37,223 nucleotides of DNA from an uncultured Collinsella sp. Its GTDB lineage: Bacteria; Actinomycetota; Coriobacteriia; Coriobacteriales; Coriobacteriaceae. The stretch is from assembly GCA_900551015.1 (NCBI GenBank), contig URUI01000011.1:1-37223 (forward strand), in the 5' to 3' direction. Below, piece by piece: positions 1 to 7,281 of the stretch (its first letter is position 1; the number at the start of each line of letters is the position of its first letter). The translations under genes were made by a program, and so were the position numbers. A model generated the notes under the pieces. The model saw only the letters and a program-made list of their open reading frames with translations. It ran no database searches and was not told the DNA's origin.

Positions 1-60
1 CTCGCCCTTATGCACTTCAAAGCTGACGCCGCGCACAGCCTGCACTTCGCCGGAGTCCAC
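1..60 (-). other. Fragment resembling the N-terminus of an ABC-transporter ATPase (edge chimera?)
   Basis: Read on the minus strand, these bases encode GEVQAVRGVSFEVHKGE, which matches the segment just before the Walker A loop in MacB/LolD-type ABC ATPases. On the plus strand the same bases give an unremarkable peptide in frame with the YgfK-like gene, where the family would have its GGxxxxxIP flavin-site motif. The resemblance stops at about base 60, where YgfK-like sequence begins. Upstream minus-strand codons (positions above 60) do not look like an ABC protein. This suggests two unrelated pieces joined at the edge, but the segment is only 20 codons, so chance cannot be excluded. Confidence 0.4.
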
Positions 61-1302
61 GAGTTCCGTATTGCCAGCGACGATATCTCCCACGATGCCG
101 AGCTCTGCCTGGCCTTTGGCGCCAAGGTGCAGCTCAACGCTCGCGTGGAGTCCATCGACGAACTCAAGGCCCAGGGCTTTACCGACGTGGTCGTGGCCAC
201 CGGTGCCTGGATGCCCGGCTCTGCAGGCTTGGGCGAGGGCGCCGAGCTCGACGTGCTGGAGTTCCTCGAGGCCGCCAAGAAGGGCGAGAAACTCGAGCTG
301 GGCGAGGACGTCGTGGTCATTGGCGCCGGCAACACCGCCATGGACGCCGCCCGCGTGGCCAAGCGCCTGGCAGGCGTGAAGAACGTGCGTCTGGTGTATC
401 GCCGCACCAAGAAGCAGATGCCCGCCGACGAGGAAGAGCTCGATCTTGCTCTTGCCGACGGCGTTGAGTTCTGCGAGCTGCTGGCGCCCAAGGCACTCAA
501 CGGCGCCGTGCTGGCCTGCGACGTTATGGAGCTTGGCGAGCCGGATGCAAGCGGCCGTCGCAGCCCCGTCGCCACGGGCGAGACCGTCGAGCTTTCCGCC
601 ACCACGGTGATCTGCGCCGTGGGCGAGGGCATCGATGCCAGCCTGTACGATGCCGCGGGCGTCGAGCATGACCGTCGTGGCCGTCTTGCCGCCACCTCCA
701 CCGGTGTTGAGGGCGTCTGGGCTGCGGGCGACTGTCGCCGCGGTCCCGCCACCGTGGTCGAGGCTATCGCCGACGCCGCCGAGGTCGCCCGTGCCATTGC
801 CGACGTGGACTTTAACAAGTACGCCGACTGCAACGAGCAGGCCGGCCGCGAGGACACCTGCTACGAGCGCAAGGGAACGCTCTGCCGCGACAAACGCAAC
901 TGCACCAAGACTCGCTGCCTGGGCTGCGGCTCGGTGTGCGAGGTCTGCTGCGACGTGTGCCCCAACCGCGCCAACGTGGCAATTAAGGTGCCGGGCCTGG
1001 ACAAGCACCAGGTCGTCCACGTCGACGGCATGTGCAACGAGTGCGGCAACTGCGCCGTGTTCTGCCCCTACCAGGAGGGTCGTCCCTACAAGGACAAGCT
1101 CACCCTGTTCTGGAGCGAACAGGACATGGAGAACTCCGAGAACGAGGGATTCCTGGCCGTGGGCGAGGATCACTTTAAGGTCCGCGTGGCCGGCACGGTC
1201 CGCACCGTCTCGGTCGATGCCGTCAACACTGGCCTTCCCGAGGCCGTCCGCCTGACCATCAGGGCTGTGCGCGACAACTATTCGTACCTTCTTAAGAAAT
1301 AG
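10..1302 (+). CDS. ygfK: YgfK-like FAD/Fe-S oxidoreductase subunit (putative selenate reductase family), 5' partial
   Basis: This is the C-terminal part of a YgfK/GltD-like oxidoreductase. From about base 61 it shows EFRI...HDAEL and VVVATGAW, typical of the glutamate-synthase small-subunit fold. A second dinucleotide-binding loop VIGAGNTAMDAARVA follows at residues 103-117, then AAGDCRRGPATVVEAI. The C-terminus carries two ferredoxin-like motifs, CLGCGSVCEVCCDVCP (residues about 305-320) and CNECGNCAVFCP (about 343-354). Full-length YgfK is about 1,000 aa, so most of it is missing. The ATG at base 10 is not a credible start because residues 1-17 lack the expected GGxxxxxIP motif. It ends 11 bp before the ferredoxin gene, so the two are probably co-transcribed. 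Likely role: electron transfer between NAD(P)H and the molybdenum hydroxylase or another purine-ring reductase. Confidence 0.85.
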   Translation: MHFKADAAHSLHFAGVHEFRIASDDISHDAELCLAFGAKVQLNARVESIDELKAQGFTDVVVATGAWMPGSAGLGEGAELDVLEFLEAAKKGEKLELGEDVVVIGAGNTAMDAARVAKRLAGVKNVRLVYRRTKKQMPADEEELDLALADGVEFCELLAPKALNGAVLACDVMELGEPDASGRRSPVATGETVELSATTVICAVGEGIDASLYDAAGVEHDRRGRLAATSTGVEGVWAAGDCRRGPATVVEAIADAAEVARAIADVDFNKYADCNEQAGREDTCYERKGTLCRDKRNCTKTRCLGCGSVCEVCCDVCPNRANVAIKVPGLDKHQVVHVDGMCNECGNCAVFCPYQEGRPYKDKLTLFWSEQDMENSENEGFLAVGEDHFKVRVAGTVRTVSVDAVNTGLPEAVRLTIRAVRDNYSYLLKK

Positions 1303-1313
1303 GCGAGTCTCTT

Positions 1314-1793
1314 ATGGCCAAATCCATTCAACATAACGTGGCCTACGTTGCCTGCGGAAGCGGTTGCGCCTCCGCAGGCGGCGACGCCCGCTGCAGCGAA
1401 GGCTGCATTGGCTGTGGCGCCTGTGTCACGGCCTGCCCCCACGGTGCCATTGCGCTGGTCGATGGCATCGCCCGCGTGGATCGCTCAAAGTGTACGGGCT
1501 GTGGCCTGTGCGGCATGGCGTGCCCGCAGCGCGTGATTGCCTTCGTTCCCGGCTACCAGAACATCCTGGTGCGCTGCAATAACACCGATAAGGGCGCCAT
1601 TGCGCGCAAGATCTGCGACACCAGCTGCATCGGTTGCGGCATGTGCGCCAAAAAGTGCCCTGCCGGCGCTATCCGTATCGAGGACAACTGCGCCCATATC
1701 GACGGCGCGGACTGCCTGTCGTGCGGCATGTGCGCCGTCGTCTGCCCGCATGGCGCCATTCACGACCGCACCGGCATCGCCGCCGGCGTGTAG
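1314..1793 (+). CDS. Polyferredoxin with four [4Fe-4S] motifs
   Basis: A 159-aa cysteine-rich protein with four complete CxxCxxCxxxCP motifs: C31/34/37/41, C60/63/66/70, C105/108/111/115 and C134/137/140/144. Each ferredoxin pair is followed by the usual GAI. It resembles the C-terminal half of RnfB-type ferredoxins but has no membrane anchor, so it is probably a soluble cytoplasmic electron carrier. It sits 11 bp after the YgfK-like gene and 12 bp before the xanthine dehydrogenase gene. It is therefore the natural wire between them, and may stand in for the FAD subunit that most xanthine dehydrogenases have and this locus lacks. The electron path is inference. The ATG at 1314 is the only start that keeps the spacing. 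Confidence 0.9.
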   Translation: MAKSIQHNVAYVACGSGCASAGGDARCSEGCIGCGACVTACPHGAIALVDGIARVDRSKCTGCGLCGMACPQRVIAFVPGYQNILVRCNNTDKGAIARKICDTSCIGCGMCAKKCPAGAIRIEDNCAHIDGADCLSCGMCAVVCPHGAIHDRTGIAAGV

Positions 1794-1805
1794 AGGGGAA
1801 TCACC

Positions 1806-4583
1806 ATGGCACAGGAATTCACTTTTACCGTTAACGGCGTCGAGCGCACGACGACGGAGAATAAACCGCTGCTGCGCTACCTGCGCGACGACCTGCACAT
1901 CCATTCCGCCAAGGACGGCTGCTCCGAGGGCGCCTGCGGTACCTGCACCATCCATGTAGACGGCGCGGCCGTCAAGGCGTGCGTGCTGACCACCGCTCTT
2001 GCCGCCGGTCGCAACATCGTGACCGTCGAGGGCCTGCCCGAGGACGTGCGCGAGGCCTTTGTGTACGCCTTTGGCGCCGTGGGCGCCGTGCAGTGCGGTT
2101 TTTGCATCCCCGGCATGGTCATGGCGGGCGCGGCGCTCATCGCCGAGGACCCCGAGCCCACCGAGGAGCAGATCAAGTACGCCATCCGCGGCAACGTCTG
2201 CCGCTGCACCGGCTACAAGAAGATTATCGAGGGCATTTCGCTGGCCGCTGCGGTGCTCCGCGGCGAAAAGCAGATTGACGAGGGCCTGGAGCGCGGCGAC
2301 GACTACGGCGTGGGCAAGCGCGCCTTCCGTATCGACGTGCGCAAGAAGGTGCTCGGCGAGGGCAAGTATCCCGACGACATCGACGAGCTCGATCAGCCGG
2401 GCCTGACCTATGCCAGCGCCGTGCGCTCCAAGTATCCGCGCGCCCGCGTGCTCTCCATCGATACCTCCAAGGCCGAGGCCCTGCCCGGTGTGGTGGGCAT
2501 CCTGCGCGCCGAGGACGTGCCGGTCAACCAGGTCGGCCACCTTATTCAGGACTGGGACGTCATGATCGCCCAGGGCGATATCACCCGCTGCGTGGGTGAT
2601 GCCATCGTGCTGGTGGTTGCCGAGGACGAGGCGACGCTCGAGAAGGCCAAGAAGCTCGTAAAAATCGATTACGAGCCGCTGGAGCCCGTGCGCAACATTG
2701 CCGAGGCCAGGGCCGCCGACGCGCCGCGTCTGCACGACAGCTTCTTTGCCTTTGGCAACACGGTGGAGCTCAAGGACAACGTGTGCCAGAGCCGCCATGT
2801 GACGCGCGGCGACGCCGCCAAGGCGCTGGCAGAGAGCGCGTTCACCGTGACACAGCGCTTTACCACGCCCTTTACCGAGCATGGCTTCTTGGAGCCCGAG
2901 TGCGCCGTCGCCTTCCCGTACAAGAACGGCGTCAAGGTGCAGTCGACCGACCAGGGCGCCTACGACACGCGCAAAGAGTGTGCCCACATGTTTGGCTGGG
3001 ATAGCGAGCCCGAGCGCGTGGTCGTCGAGACCATGCTCGTGGGCGGCGGCTTTGGCGGCAAGGAGGACGTTTCGGTTCAGCACCTGGCCGCGCTTGCTGC
3101 CTATAAGCTCCAGCGTCCTGTGAAGTGCAAGCTCACGCGTGCCGAGTCGCTCGCGTTCCATCCCAAGCGCCACGCCATGGACGGCACCTTTACGCTGGGT
3201 TGCGACGCAGAGGGCAACTTTACCGGCCTGGACTGCGAGATCAACTTTGATACCGGCGCCTACGCGTCGCTGTGCGGCCCGGTGCTCGAGCGCGCCTGCA
3301 CGCATGCCGTCGGCCCCTACAAGTACCAGAACACCGACATCCGCGGCTTTGGCTACTACACCAACAACCCGCCCGCCGGCGCGTACCGCGGCTTTGGCGT
3401 GTGCCAGTCCGAGTTTGCGCTCGAGAGCCTGATCGACCTGCTGGCCGAGAAGGTCGGTCTGGACCCGTGGGAGATTCGTTATAGAAACGCCATCGAGCCG
3501 GGCGAGGTTTTGCCCAACGGCCAGATTGCCGACTGCTCCACGGCGCTTAAGGAGACGCTGCTCGAGGTCAAAGATGCCTACTATGCGCATCCCGGACACG
3601 CCGGTATTGCCTGCGCCATGAAGAACGCCGGCGTGGGCGTGGGCCTGCCCGATGCCGGCCGCTGCAAGATTCGCGTCGAGAACGGCGTGGCCGTGGTCTA
3701 TGCCGCCACGTCCGACATCGGCCAGGGCTGTAACACCGTCTTTTTGCAGGACGTTGCCGAGGCATGCGGCCTGCCGCTGAGCTGCATTGCCAACGGCGAG
3801 TGCTCCACCGAGAACGCTCCCGACTCCGGCACCACGTCTGGCTCGCGTCAGACGGTCGTGACCGGCGAGGCCGTGCGCGGTGCCGCCTTCCTGCTGCGCG
3901 ATGCCATGGTTGGCATCGAGGCCGGCAAACCTGCGCCCGATGCTCCCGTGAGTGCGCATGGCGACGGCGTCAAGATCGAGTACGACGACGGTCGCGCCTA
4001 CCAGTTGCGCACGCAAGAACTCGTCGCCGGCCAGGGTATGCATCCTCAAGATCCCACGACCGCCATCAAGGCGCTCGAGGGCTGCGAGTTTGGCTACGTG
4101 TACCTGGAACCGACCGACAAACTGGGCGCCGACGTCCCCAACCCCAAGAGCCACATCTGCTACGGTTTTGCCACACATGTGGTCATTCTGGATGATGGCG
4201 GCCGCGTGAGCGAGGTCTATGCCGCACACGATTCCGGCAAGGTGGTCAACCCCATCTCCATCCAGGGTCAGATCGAAGGCGGCGTGCTCATGGGTATGGG
4301 CTATGCGCTGACCGAGGACTGGCCGCTCAAGGACTGCGTACCCCAGGCAAGGTACGGCACGCTCGGGCTGTTCCGTGCGCCCGAGATTCCGGATATCCAC
4401 GCCATCTACGTGGAGAAGGACGAGCTGCTGCCCGTGGCATACGGCGGCAAGGGCATTGGAGAGATCGCAACGATCCCCACGGCGCCCGCCGTGCAGAACG
4501 CCTACCGCGCATTCGACGGCAAGCTGCGTCCGGATCTGCCCATGGTGGATACGCCGTACAGCCGCGCTCGTCACCGCGGGTAG
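1806..4583 (+). CDS. xdhD: Fused [2Fe-2S]/molybdopterin xanthine dehydrogenase, XdhD type
   Basis: A 925-aa xanthine-oxidase-family enzyme with two parts fused. Residues 1-165 hold the plant-type [2Fe-2S] domain (C39, C44, C47, C59) and the helical second cluster (C97, C100, C132, C134). From about 175 onward is the molybdopterin-binding domain, with VGGGFGGKEDVS, PAGAYRGFGVCQSEFALES, GSRQTVVTGEA and the C-terminal GGKGIGE, whose Glu is the family's catalytic base. The FAD domain is absent, as in E. coli XdhD (956 aa). Maturation genes yqeB, yqeC and xdhC lie downstream in the window, as for selenium-dependent molybdenum hydroxylases. Likely reaction: hydroxylation of, or reverse electron flow to, purines such as xanthine/urate. 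Start ATG 1806 follows a GGGGA ribosome site; a terminator follows the gene. Confidence 0.93.
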   Translation: MAQEFTFTVNGVERTTTENKPLLRYLRDDLHIHSAKDGCSEGACGTCTIHVDGAAVKACVLTTALAAGRNIVTVEGLPEDVREAFVYAFGAVGAVQCGFCIPGMVMAGAALIAEDPEPTEEQIKYAIRGNVCRCTGYKKIIEGISLAAAVLRGEKQIDEGLERGDDYGVGKRAFRIDVRKKVLGEGKYPDDIDELDQPGLTYASAVRSKYPRARVLSIDTSKAEALPGVVGILRAEDVPVNQVGHLIQDWDVMIAQGDITRCVGDAIVLVVAEDEATLEKAKKLVKIDYEPLEPVRNIAEARAADAPRLHDSFFAFGNTVELKDNVCQSRHVTRGDAAKALAESAFTVTQRFTTPFTEHGFLEPECAVAFPYKNGVKVQSTDQGAYDTRKECAHMFGWDSEPERVVVETMLVGGGFGGKEDVSVQHLAALAAYKLQRPVKCKLTRAESLAFHPKRHAMDGTFTLGCDAEGNFTGLDCEINFDTGAYASLCGPVLERACTHAVGPYKYQNTDIRGFGYYTNNPPAGAYRGFGVCQSEFALESLIDLLAEKVGLDPWEIRYRNAIEPGEVLPNGQIADCSTALKETLLEVKDAYYAHPGHAGIACAMKNAGVGVGLPDAGRCKIRVENGVAVVYAATSDIGQGCNTVFLQDVAEACGLPLSCIANGECSTENAPDSGTTSGSRQTVVTGEAVRGAAFLLRDAMVGIEAGKPAPDAPVSAHGDGVKIEYDDGRAYQLRTQELVAGQGMHPQDPTTAIKALEGCEFGYVYLEPTDKLGADVPNPKSHICYGFATHVVILDDGGRVSEVYAAHDSGKVVNPISIQGQIEGGVLMGMGYALTEDWPLKDCVPQARYGTLGLFRAPEIPDIHAIYVEKDELLPVAYGGKGIGEIATIPTAPAVQNAYRAFDGKLRPDLPMVDTPYSRARHRG

Positions 4584-4652
4584 AGTAGAGCGCGGACGGC
4601 CATTACTGACGGGCTGTCCATGCTCAGCATCAACTGCATACGCTGCGCCTTT

Positions 4653-4687
4653 GGCCCCGGCTCCATCGCGAGCCGGGGCCTTTTGCT
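4653..4687 (+). terminator. Intrinsic terminator after xdhD
   Basis: An 11-bp perfect GC-rich stem (4653-4663 with 4670-4680), a 6-base loop and a TTTT tract. It closes the ygfK-ferredoxin-xdhD transcript and lies just before the first block of 62-bp repeats. Confidence 0.9.
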
Positions 4688-4693
4688 TAGAGC

Positions 4694-5172
4694 GGAAACT
4701 GCGTCCCGAAATGAGCGCTCAGAATGGGATTCGTTTTCCGAATCGGCCCTCCAGCGGAAAGCGTGTCCCGGAATTCGGCTCCAGAGTGGGATGCGTTTTC
4801 CGGCTGAAGCCTCAGGCGGAAACGGCGTCCCGGAATTCGGTCTCAGAACGGGATGAACTTTCCCAACGGGGCCGCATGCGGAAGCTGTGTCCCGGAATCA
4901 TGGCTCAGAATGGGATGCGTTTTCCGCTGGCCGGTCGTTTGGAAAGCGCATCCCAGTTTGAGTGTTTATTCCGGGATGCGGTTTCCGCTGAAGGACTCAA
5001 CCGGAAAGCCTGTCCAGCTCTGAGACGGGATTCCGGGACACGCTTTCCGCCAGGCCCGCCATCCGGAAAGTGCATCCCGTTTTGAGCGTCCAGGCTAGGA
5101 CGCACTTTCCGTTGGCGTGGTCGTTGGGAAAACGCGGCCCAGATAGGGGGATGCGATCTGGCGATGCGTGGC
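4694..5172 (+). repeat. Left array of 62-bp units, each a 46-bp quasi-palindrome plus 16-bp spacer (7 full + 1 decayed)
   Basis: Units start with GGAAA (or GGAAG) at 4694, 4756, 4818, 4880, 4941, 5003, 5065 and 5127, a period of 62 bp with one of 61. Each holds a left arm like GGAAAgcgcgTCCC, a loop region often reading GGAATTCGGCTCAGAA, and a right arm like GGGATGCGTTTTCC, 46 bp in all. A 15-16-bp spacer of variable sequence follows. Arms differ between units but often co-vary within one (for example GGAAAGTGCATCC with GGACGCACTTTCC in the unit at 5065), which argues for selection on pairing. The last unit is degenerate. No real gene is seen in 4584-5182; reading frames through the array are by-products of the repeat. 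Confidence 0.9.
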
Positions 5173-5182
5173 CTAGCAGCTC

Positions 5183-6181
5183 CTACAGGTCTACCTCGTT
5201 GAGCCATGTCGGCAGCGCGGTCTGCCGGATGCCTGCCGTCTGCAGCTTTTTGGCGAGCATTCCTGCCGGGCGGACCTCGTTCATGGTAAAGCGCAGCAGA
5301 GGGTGGCCGTAGAGCGATAGGTGCGCCTCGCGCTGTCGTTCGGCAACGAGCGCCTCGGCGGTGGTGCGTCCGGCCAGCATGGTCTGGTCGGTATATTTGA
5401 TGAGCCCGTCGAGCTCGCCCAGCGTGAGTTCCTGCGCCTGGCGCTCCCAGGCAAAGTCCGTTCGTATGGGTTTGGCCGAATCGAAGGGGTCCGTCAGCTC
5501 GTATTGAAGCCAGTCGGGTGCAAAGCCCGTCTCGATCATGACGGCTCGGGCGACCGATTCTCCACCACTCTCGGCGCGGGCGTCGGCATATCGAAGTGTT
5601 GTGAGGGCGGTGCGAATCGCGCGACCATTGCAGGCGGTCGCTCGTTGCTCGACGGCCTCCATCAGCTGTTCCCGCGCAAGGCCGAGCTTTGAGATCGTCG
5701 AATCGGCAATGGGCATGCCGTCGGCAAAACCGGTCTGCAACAGGCAATCTGTGACCGTTTGGATGGGCGGCGTTACCGATATGCCGGCTCTGCGTATTGC
5801 TCCGGCCGGCTCAATCTGGTGCCGCTGAATATGTGCGCCCGGGCGAGCCGACGGCTTTGTCGAGCTGCAAACATGCACGACATTCAGGTGTCGCCACGAG
5901 ACCTCGAGCCCCAGCAGGCAAGCTGCCGAAAACGAGCAGAACGTCCAATCGGGGTGGATGATCGCAAGGGCGCGGAGGATTTCGCAATGGCGTTGCGCTC
6001 GGTTGAGTTCATCCCAGCGCGTTTTTCGCGCAAACAACCCCGGCATGGGCGAGACAACCGTGCCGCCGGTGCGCCGAAGGAGCGCTTTTCGGATTGCCGT
6101 GCTCGGGGGAATCAGACAGCGCCCCTCTTGTTCGGCTTGAGTGAGCAGTTGGTCGATGAGTTGGTCATTGCAATGGGTCAT
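5183..6181 (-). CDS. AbiEi-like / nuclease-fold protein of unknown function
   Basis: A 332-aa soluble protein. The N-terminal half (MTHCNDQLIDQLL..., GRCLIPPSTAIRKALLRR..., FCSFSAACLLGLEV) resembles the winged-helix and linker regions of actinobacterial AbiEi-type type IV antitoxins. The C-terminal half has GGESVARAVMIETGF, then IRTDFAWE, then ELDGLIKY, and ends HPLLRFTMNEV. That layout (E...D...E.DG) is like the DUF559/Vsr-type restriction-endonuclease-like fold. I see no adjacent AbiEii nucleotidyltransferase, so it appears to be an orphan. A strong AAAGGAGG ribosome site lies 9 bases before ATG 6181. It lies between the two 62-bp repeat blocks. The family assignment is from motif layout only; function is unknown. 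Confidence 0.7.
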   Translation of the reverse strand: MTHCNDQLIDQLLTQAEQEGRCLIPPSTAIRKALLRRTGGTVVSPMPGLFARKTRWDELNRAQRHCEILRALAIIHPDWTFCSFSAACLLGLEVSWRHLNVVHVCSSTKPSARPGAHIQRHQIEPAGAIRRAGISVTPPIQTVTDCLLQTGFADGMPIADSTISKLGLAREQLMEAVEQRATACNGRAIRTALTTLRYADARAESGGESVARAVMIETGFAPDWLQYELTDPFDSAKPIRTDFAWERQAQELTLGELDGLIKYTDQTMLAGRTTAEALVAERQREAHLSLYGHPLLRFTMNEVRPAGMLAKKLQTAGIRQTALPTWLNEVDL

Positions 6182-6238
6182 GAGCTACCGCCTCCTTTTG
6201 GGTAGCAAAAAACGTATCAGCCGCAACTTGCCGCCCAA

Positions 6239-6259
6239 CTGACCAAAAGCTGACCAAAA
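6239..6259 (-). promoter_or_regulatory. Tandem direct repeat upstream of the AbiEi-like gene (possible operator)
   Basis: Read toward the gene on the minus strand, TTTTGGTCAG occurs twice with an 11-bp period, about one helical turn, roughly 60 bp before the start codon. The spacing suits a DNA-binding protein occupying one face, perhaps autoregulation by the gene's winged helix. No clear -35/-10 pair could be fixed. Inference only. Confidence 0.35.
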
Positions 6260-6408
6260 TCTAACCATGCAGGTAGATGGCCTGTTTTCGGCGACATTTT
6301 TACATTCGAATCGGTGGGCGGTGATTGGCTCCCGTGAACGGCAACAAGTTATGAAGACCTGGTAAGTTTAGGGACGTGTACTTTTTCGAAAAACGGTAGT
6401 CTCTCCGC

Positions 6409-6671
6409 GGAAAGTGCATCCCAGAATTAAGCCTCGGAACGGGATGTATTTTCCAGTAGATGCTTCAGTGGAAAGTTCATCCCAGAATTCAGGCTCAGAA
6501 CGGGACACGCTTTCCGGATGGCATGCTTGGCGGAAACTACGACCCAGTATTTGGCTCCAGAACGGGACAACCTTTCCGAATCGGTCTTCAAGCGGAAACT
6601 ACGCCCCGGATTTGGCCTTCAGACCGGGATGTCGTTTCCGGTTGAGGCCTCGAGCGGAAAGCGCATCCCAT
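6409..6671 (+). repeat. Right array of the same 62-bp units (4 full + 1 partial)
   Basis: Units begin with GGAAA at 6409, 6470, 6532, 6594 and 6656, with the same 46-bp dyad plus 15-16-bp spacer as the left array and the same orientation (loop reads GAATTC.GGCTCAGAAC on the plus strand). The last unit breaks off after GGAAAGCGCATCCC. Reading frames across this stretch come from the repeat and are not genes. Confidence 0.9.
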
Positions 6672-6737
6672 AATCCCCAATGGCACCGCAGCGCATTTCG
6701 TGTCCGCGTGGGCGTTTGCGCCGGTCGTCGAATGACG

Positions 6738-6769
6738 TTATAGCTGGCTATATTATGGGTAGCTATAAT
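6738..6769. promoter_or_regulatory. AT-rich inverted repeat with TATAAT (possible operator/promoter)
   Basis: TTATAGC (6738-6744) and GCTATAA (6762-6768) form a perfect 7-bp inverted repeat with a 17-bp spacer in otherwise GC-rich DNA. The right arm runs into TATAAT (6764-6769). No good -35 lies 17 bp upstream on the plus strand. It may be an operator or an AT-rich remnant of mobile DNA. Apart from this, 6672-6855 holds nothing I can identify. Confidence 0.3.
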
Positions 6770-6859
6770 GTTTGACTTTTCGACAACCCTCGGCCTGTGG
6801 CAGAGCATGGGTCGCCAATCAAGGCGGCGGTTGCCGAGGCCTCGTTACCGAAAATCCAT

Positions 6860-6888
6860 TTGTTAAACCTGGCACCCGTGGGTAGAAT
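6860..6888 (+). promoter_or_regulatory. Candidate promoter for the structured RNA
   Basis: TTGTTA (6860-6865), 17 bp, then TAGAAT (6883-6888). This is a near-consensus housekeeping promoter that would start transcription at about 6895, right before the hairpin-plus-terminator element. Confidence 0.5.
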
Positions 6889-6894
6889 AAAGTC

Positions 6895-6980
6895 GACGGC
6901 AGCCCAAGTAGTGAAGAGCTGGGCAGCGCCGTTACTCAGTTTAAGGGGTCAATGCCTTAACGGCGTCGACCCCTCTTTTT
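6895..6980 (+). ncRNA. Candidate structured small RNA (about 86 nt)
   Basis: The element lies between a good promoter and an intrinsic terminator. It has one internal hairpin with ACGGC (6896-6900) paired to GCCGT (6928-6932) and GCCCA (6902-6906) paired to TGGGC (6920-6924), a loop with GUAGUGAAG, a short single-stranded stretch, then the terminator hairpin. No ribosome site or start codon for a convincing peptide is seen. On the opposite strand it overlaps the 3' end of a tiny hydrophobic reading frame, an arrangement like type I antitoxin RNAs. Alternatives are a solitary small RNA such as a known Rfam family. I do not recognise the sequence. Confidence 0.4.
6945..6980 (+). terminator. Intrinsic terminator of the candidate small RNA
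   Basis: GGGGTC (6945-6950) pairs with GACCCC (6968-6973), with an inner TGCC/GGC pairing, followed by TCTTTTT. Confidence 0.7.
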
Positions 6981-7125
6981 ATGCTTCGAATGCTGCTTGA
7001 GTGCCTCGGAAAGTTCGATAAGCGCCGTGAAGAGCGAGACCAAAGCAACCAAGAGCTCTACGAGCTCTGATGGGCCCGGGATGACCTCTGATTCAAGTCA
7101 CCGGGCCTAAATCTTTTTCAGGCAT
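6957..7125 (-). other. Tiny hydrophobic peptide frame, possibly a frameshifted type I toxin-like gene
   Basis: On the minus strand an open frame of 46 codons ends at TAA (6957-6959). It encodes a hydrophobic stretch, ELVELLVALVSLFTALIELS, followed by a basic tail (KHKKRGRRR), the layout of small holin-like or type I toxins. The frame has no ATG or GTG start. An ATG at 7125 begins MPEKDLGPVT in a neighbouring frame, and a one-base shift would join the two into about 56 aa. No ribosome site is obvious. It may be a broken gene, a sequencing slip or chance. Confidence 0.25.
7073..7118 (+). terminator. Hairpin with T-tract (terminator-like)
   Basis: GGCCCGG (7073-7079) pairs with CCGGGCC (7101-7107), extended inside by TGAC/GTCA, and is followed by TAAATCTTTTT on the plus strand. 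It could end read-through from the small RNA. On the minus strand the same palindrome spans the start of the hydrophobic frame. Confidence 0.5.
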
Positions 7126-7281
7126 TTGAATAGAGCGGGCGATTCTCTTGGGGCCGTCTGCATGGCGTATGCCTGGCGCGCGTGGCATTGCGTCCCGCTT
7201 TTGTGTCCGCACGGGCGCCTATCCTTACGGCAATGTAGCCGCCTATGTAACGAGCGGCAGTTGACGGAGAAAGGCCCAACC

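Noticed and set aside
1485..4574. A very long minus-strand open frame opposite xdhD
   Set aside because: It is composed of antisense codons of xdhD, with His/Ala/Gly-rich low-complexity content and no family motifs. The plus strand has clear Fe-S and molybdopterin motifs.
4694..5172. CRISPR array
   Set aside because: The period is regular, but the repeat is 46 bp with variable arms and the spacer only 15-16 bp. No cas genes are present, and the repeats themselves diverge more than CRISPR repeats do.
4905..5747. Minus-strand frame combining the repeat array and part of the AbiEi-like gene
   Set aside because: It mixes repeat-derived peptides with an out-of-frame reading of the real gene.
7126..7281. 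N-terminal extension of the exonuclease from an upstream ATG
   Set aside because: There is no ribosome site and no family similarity; GTG 7282 has GGAGAAAGG at good spacing.
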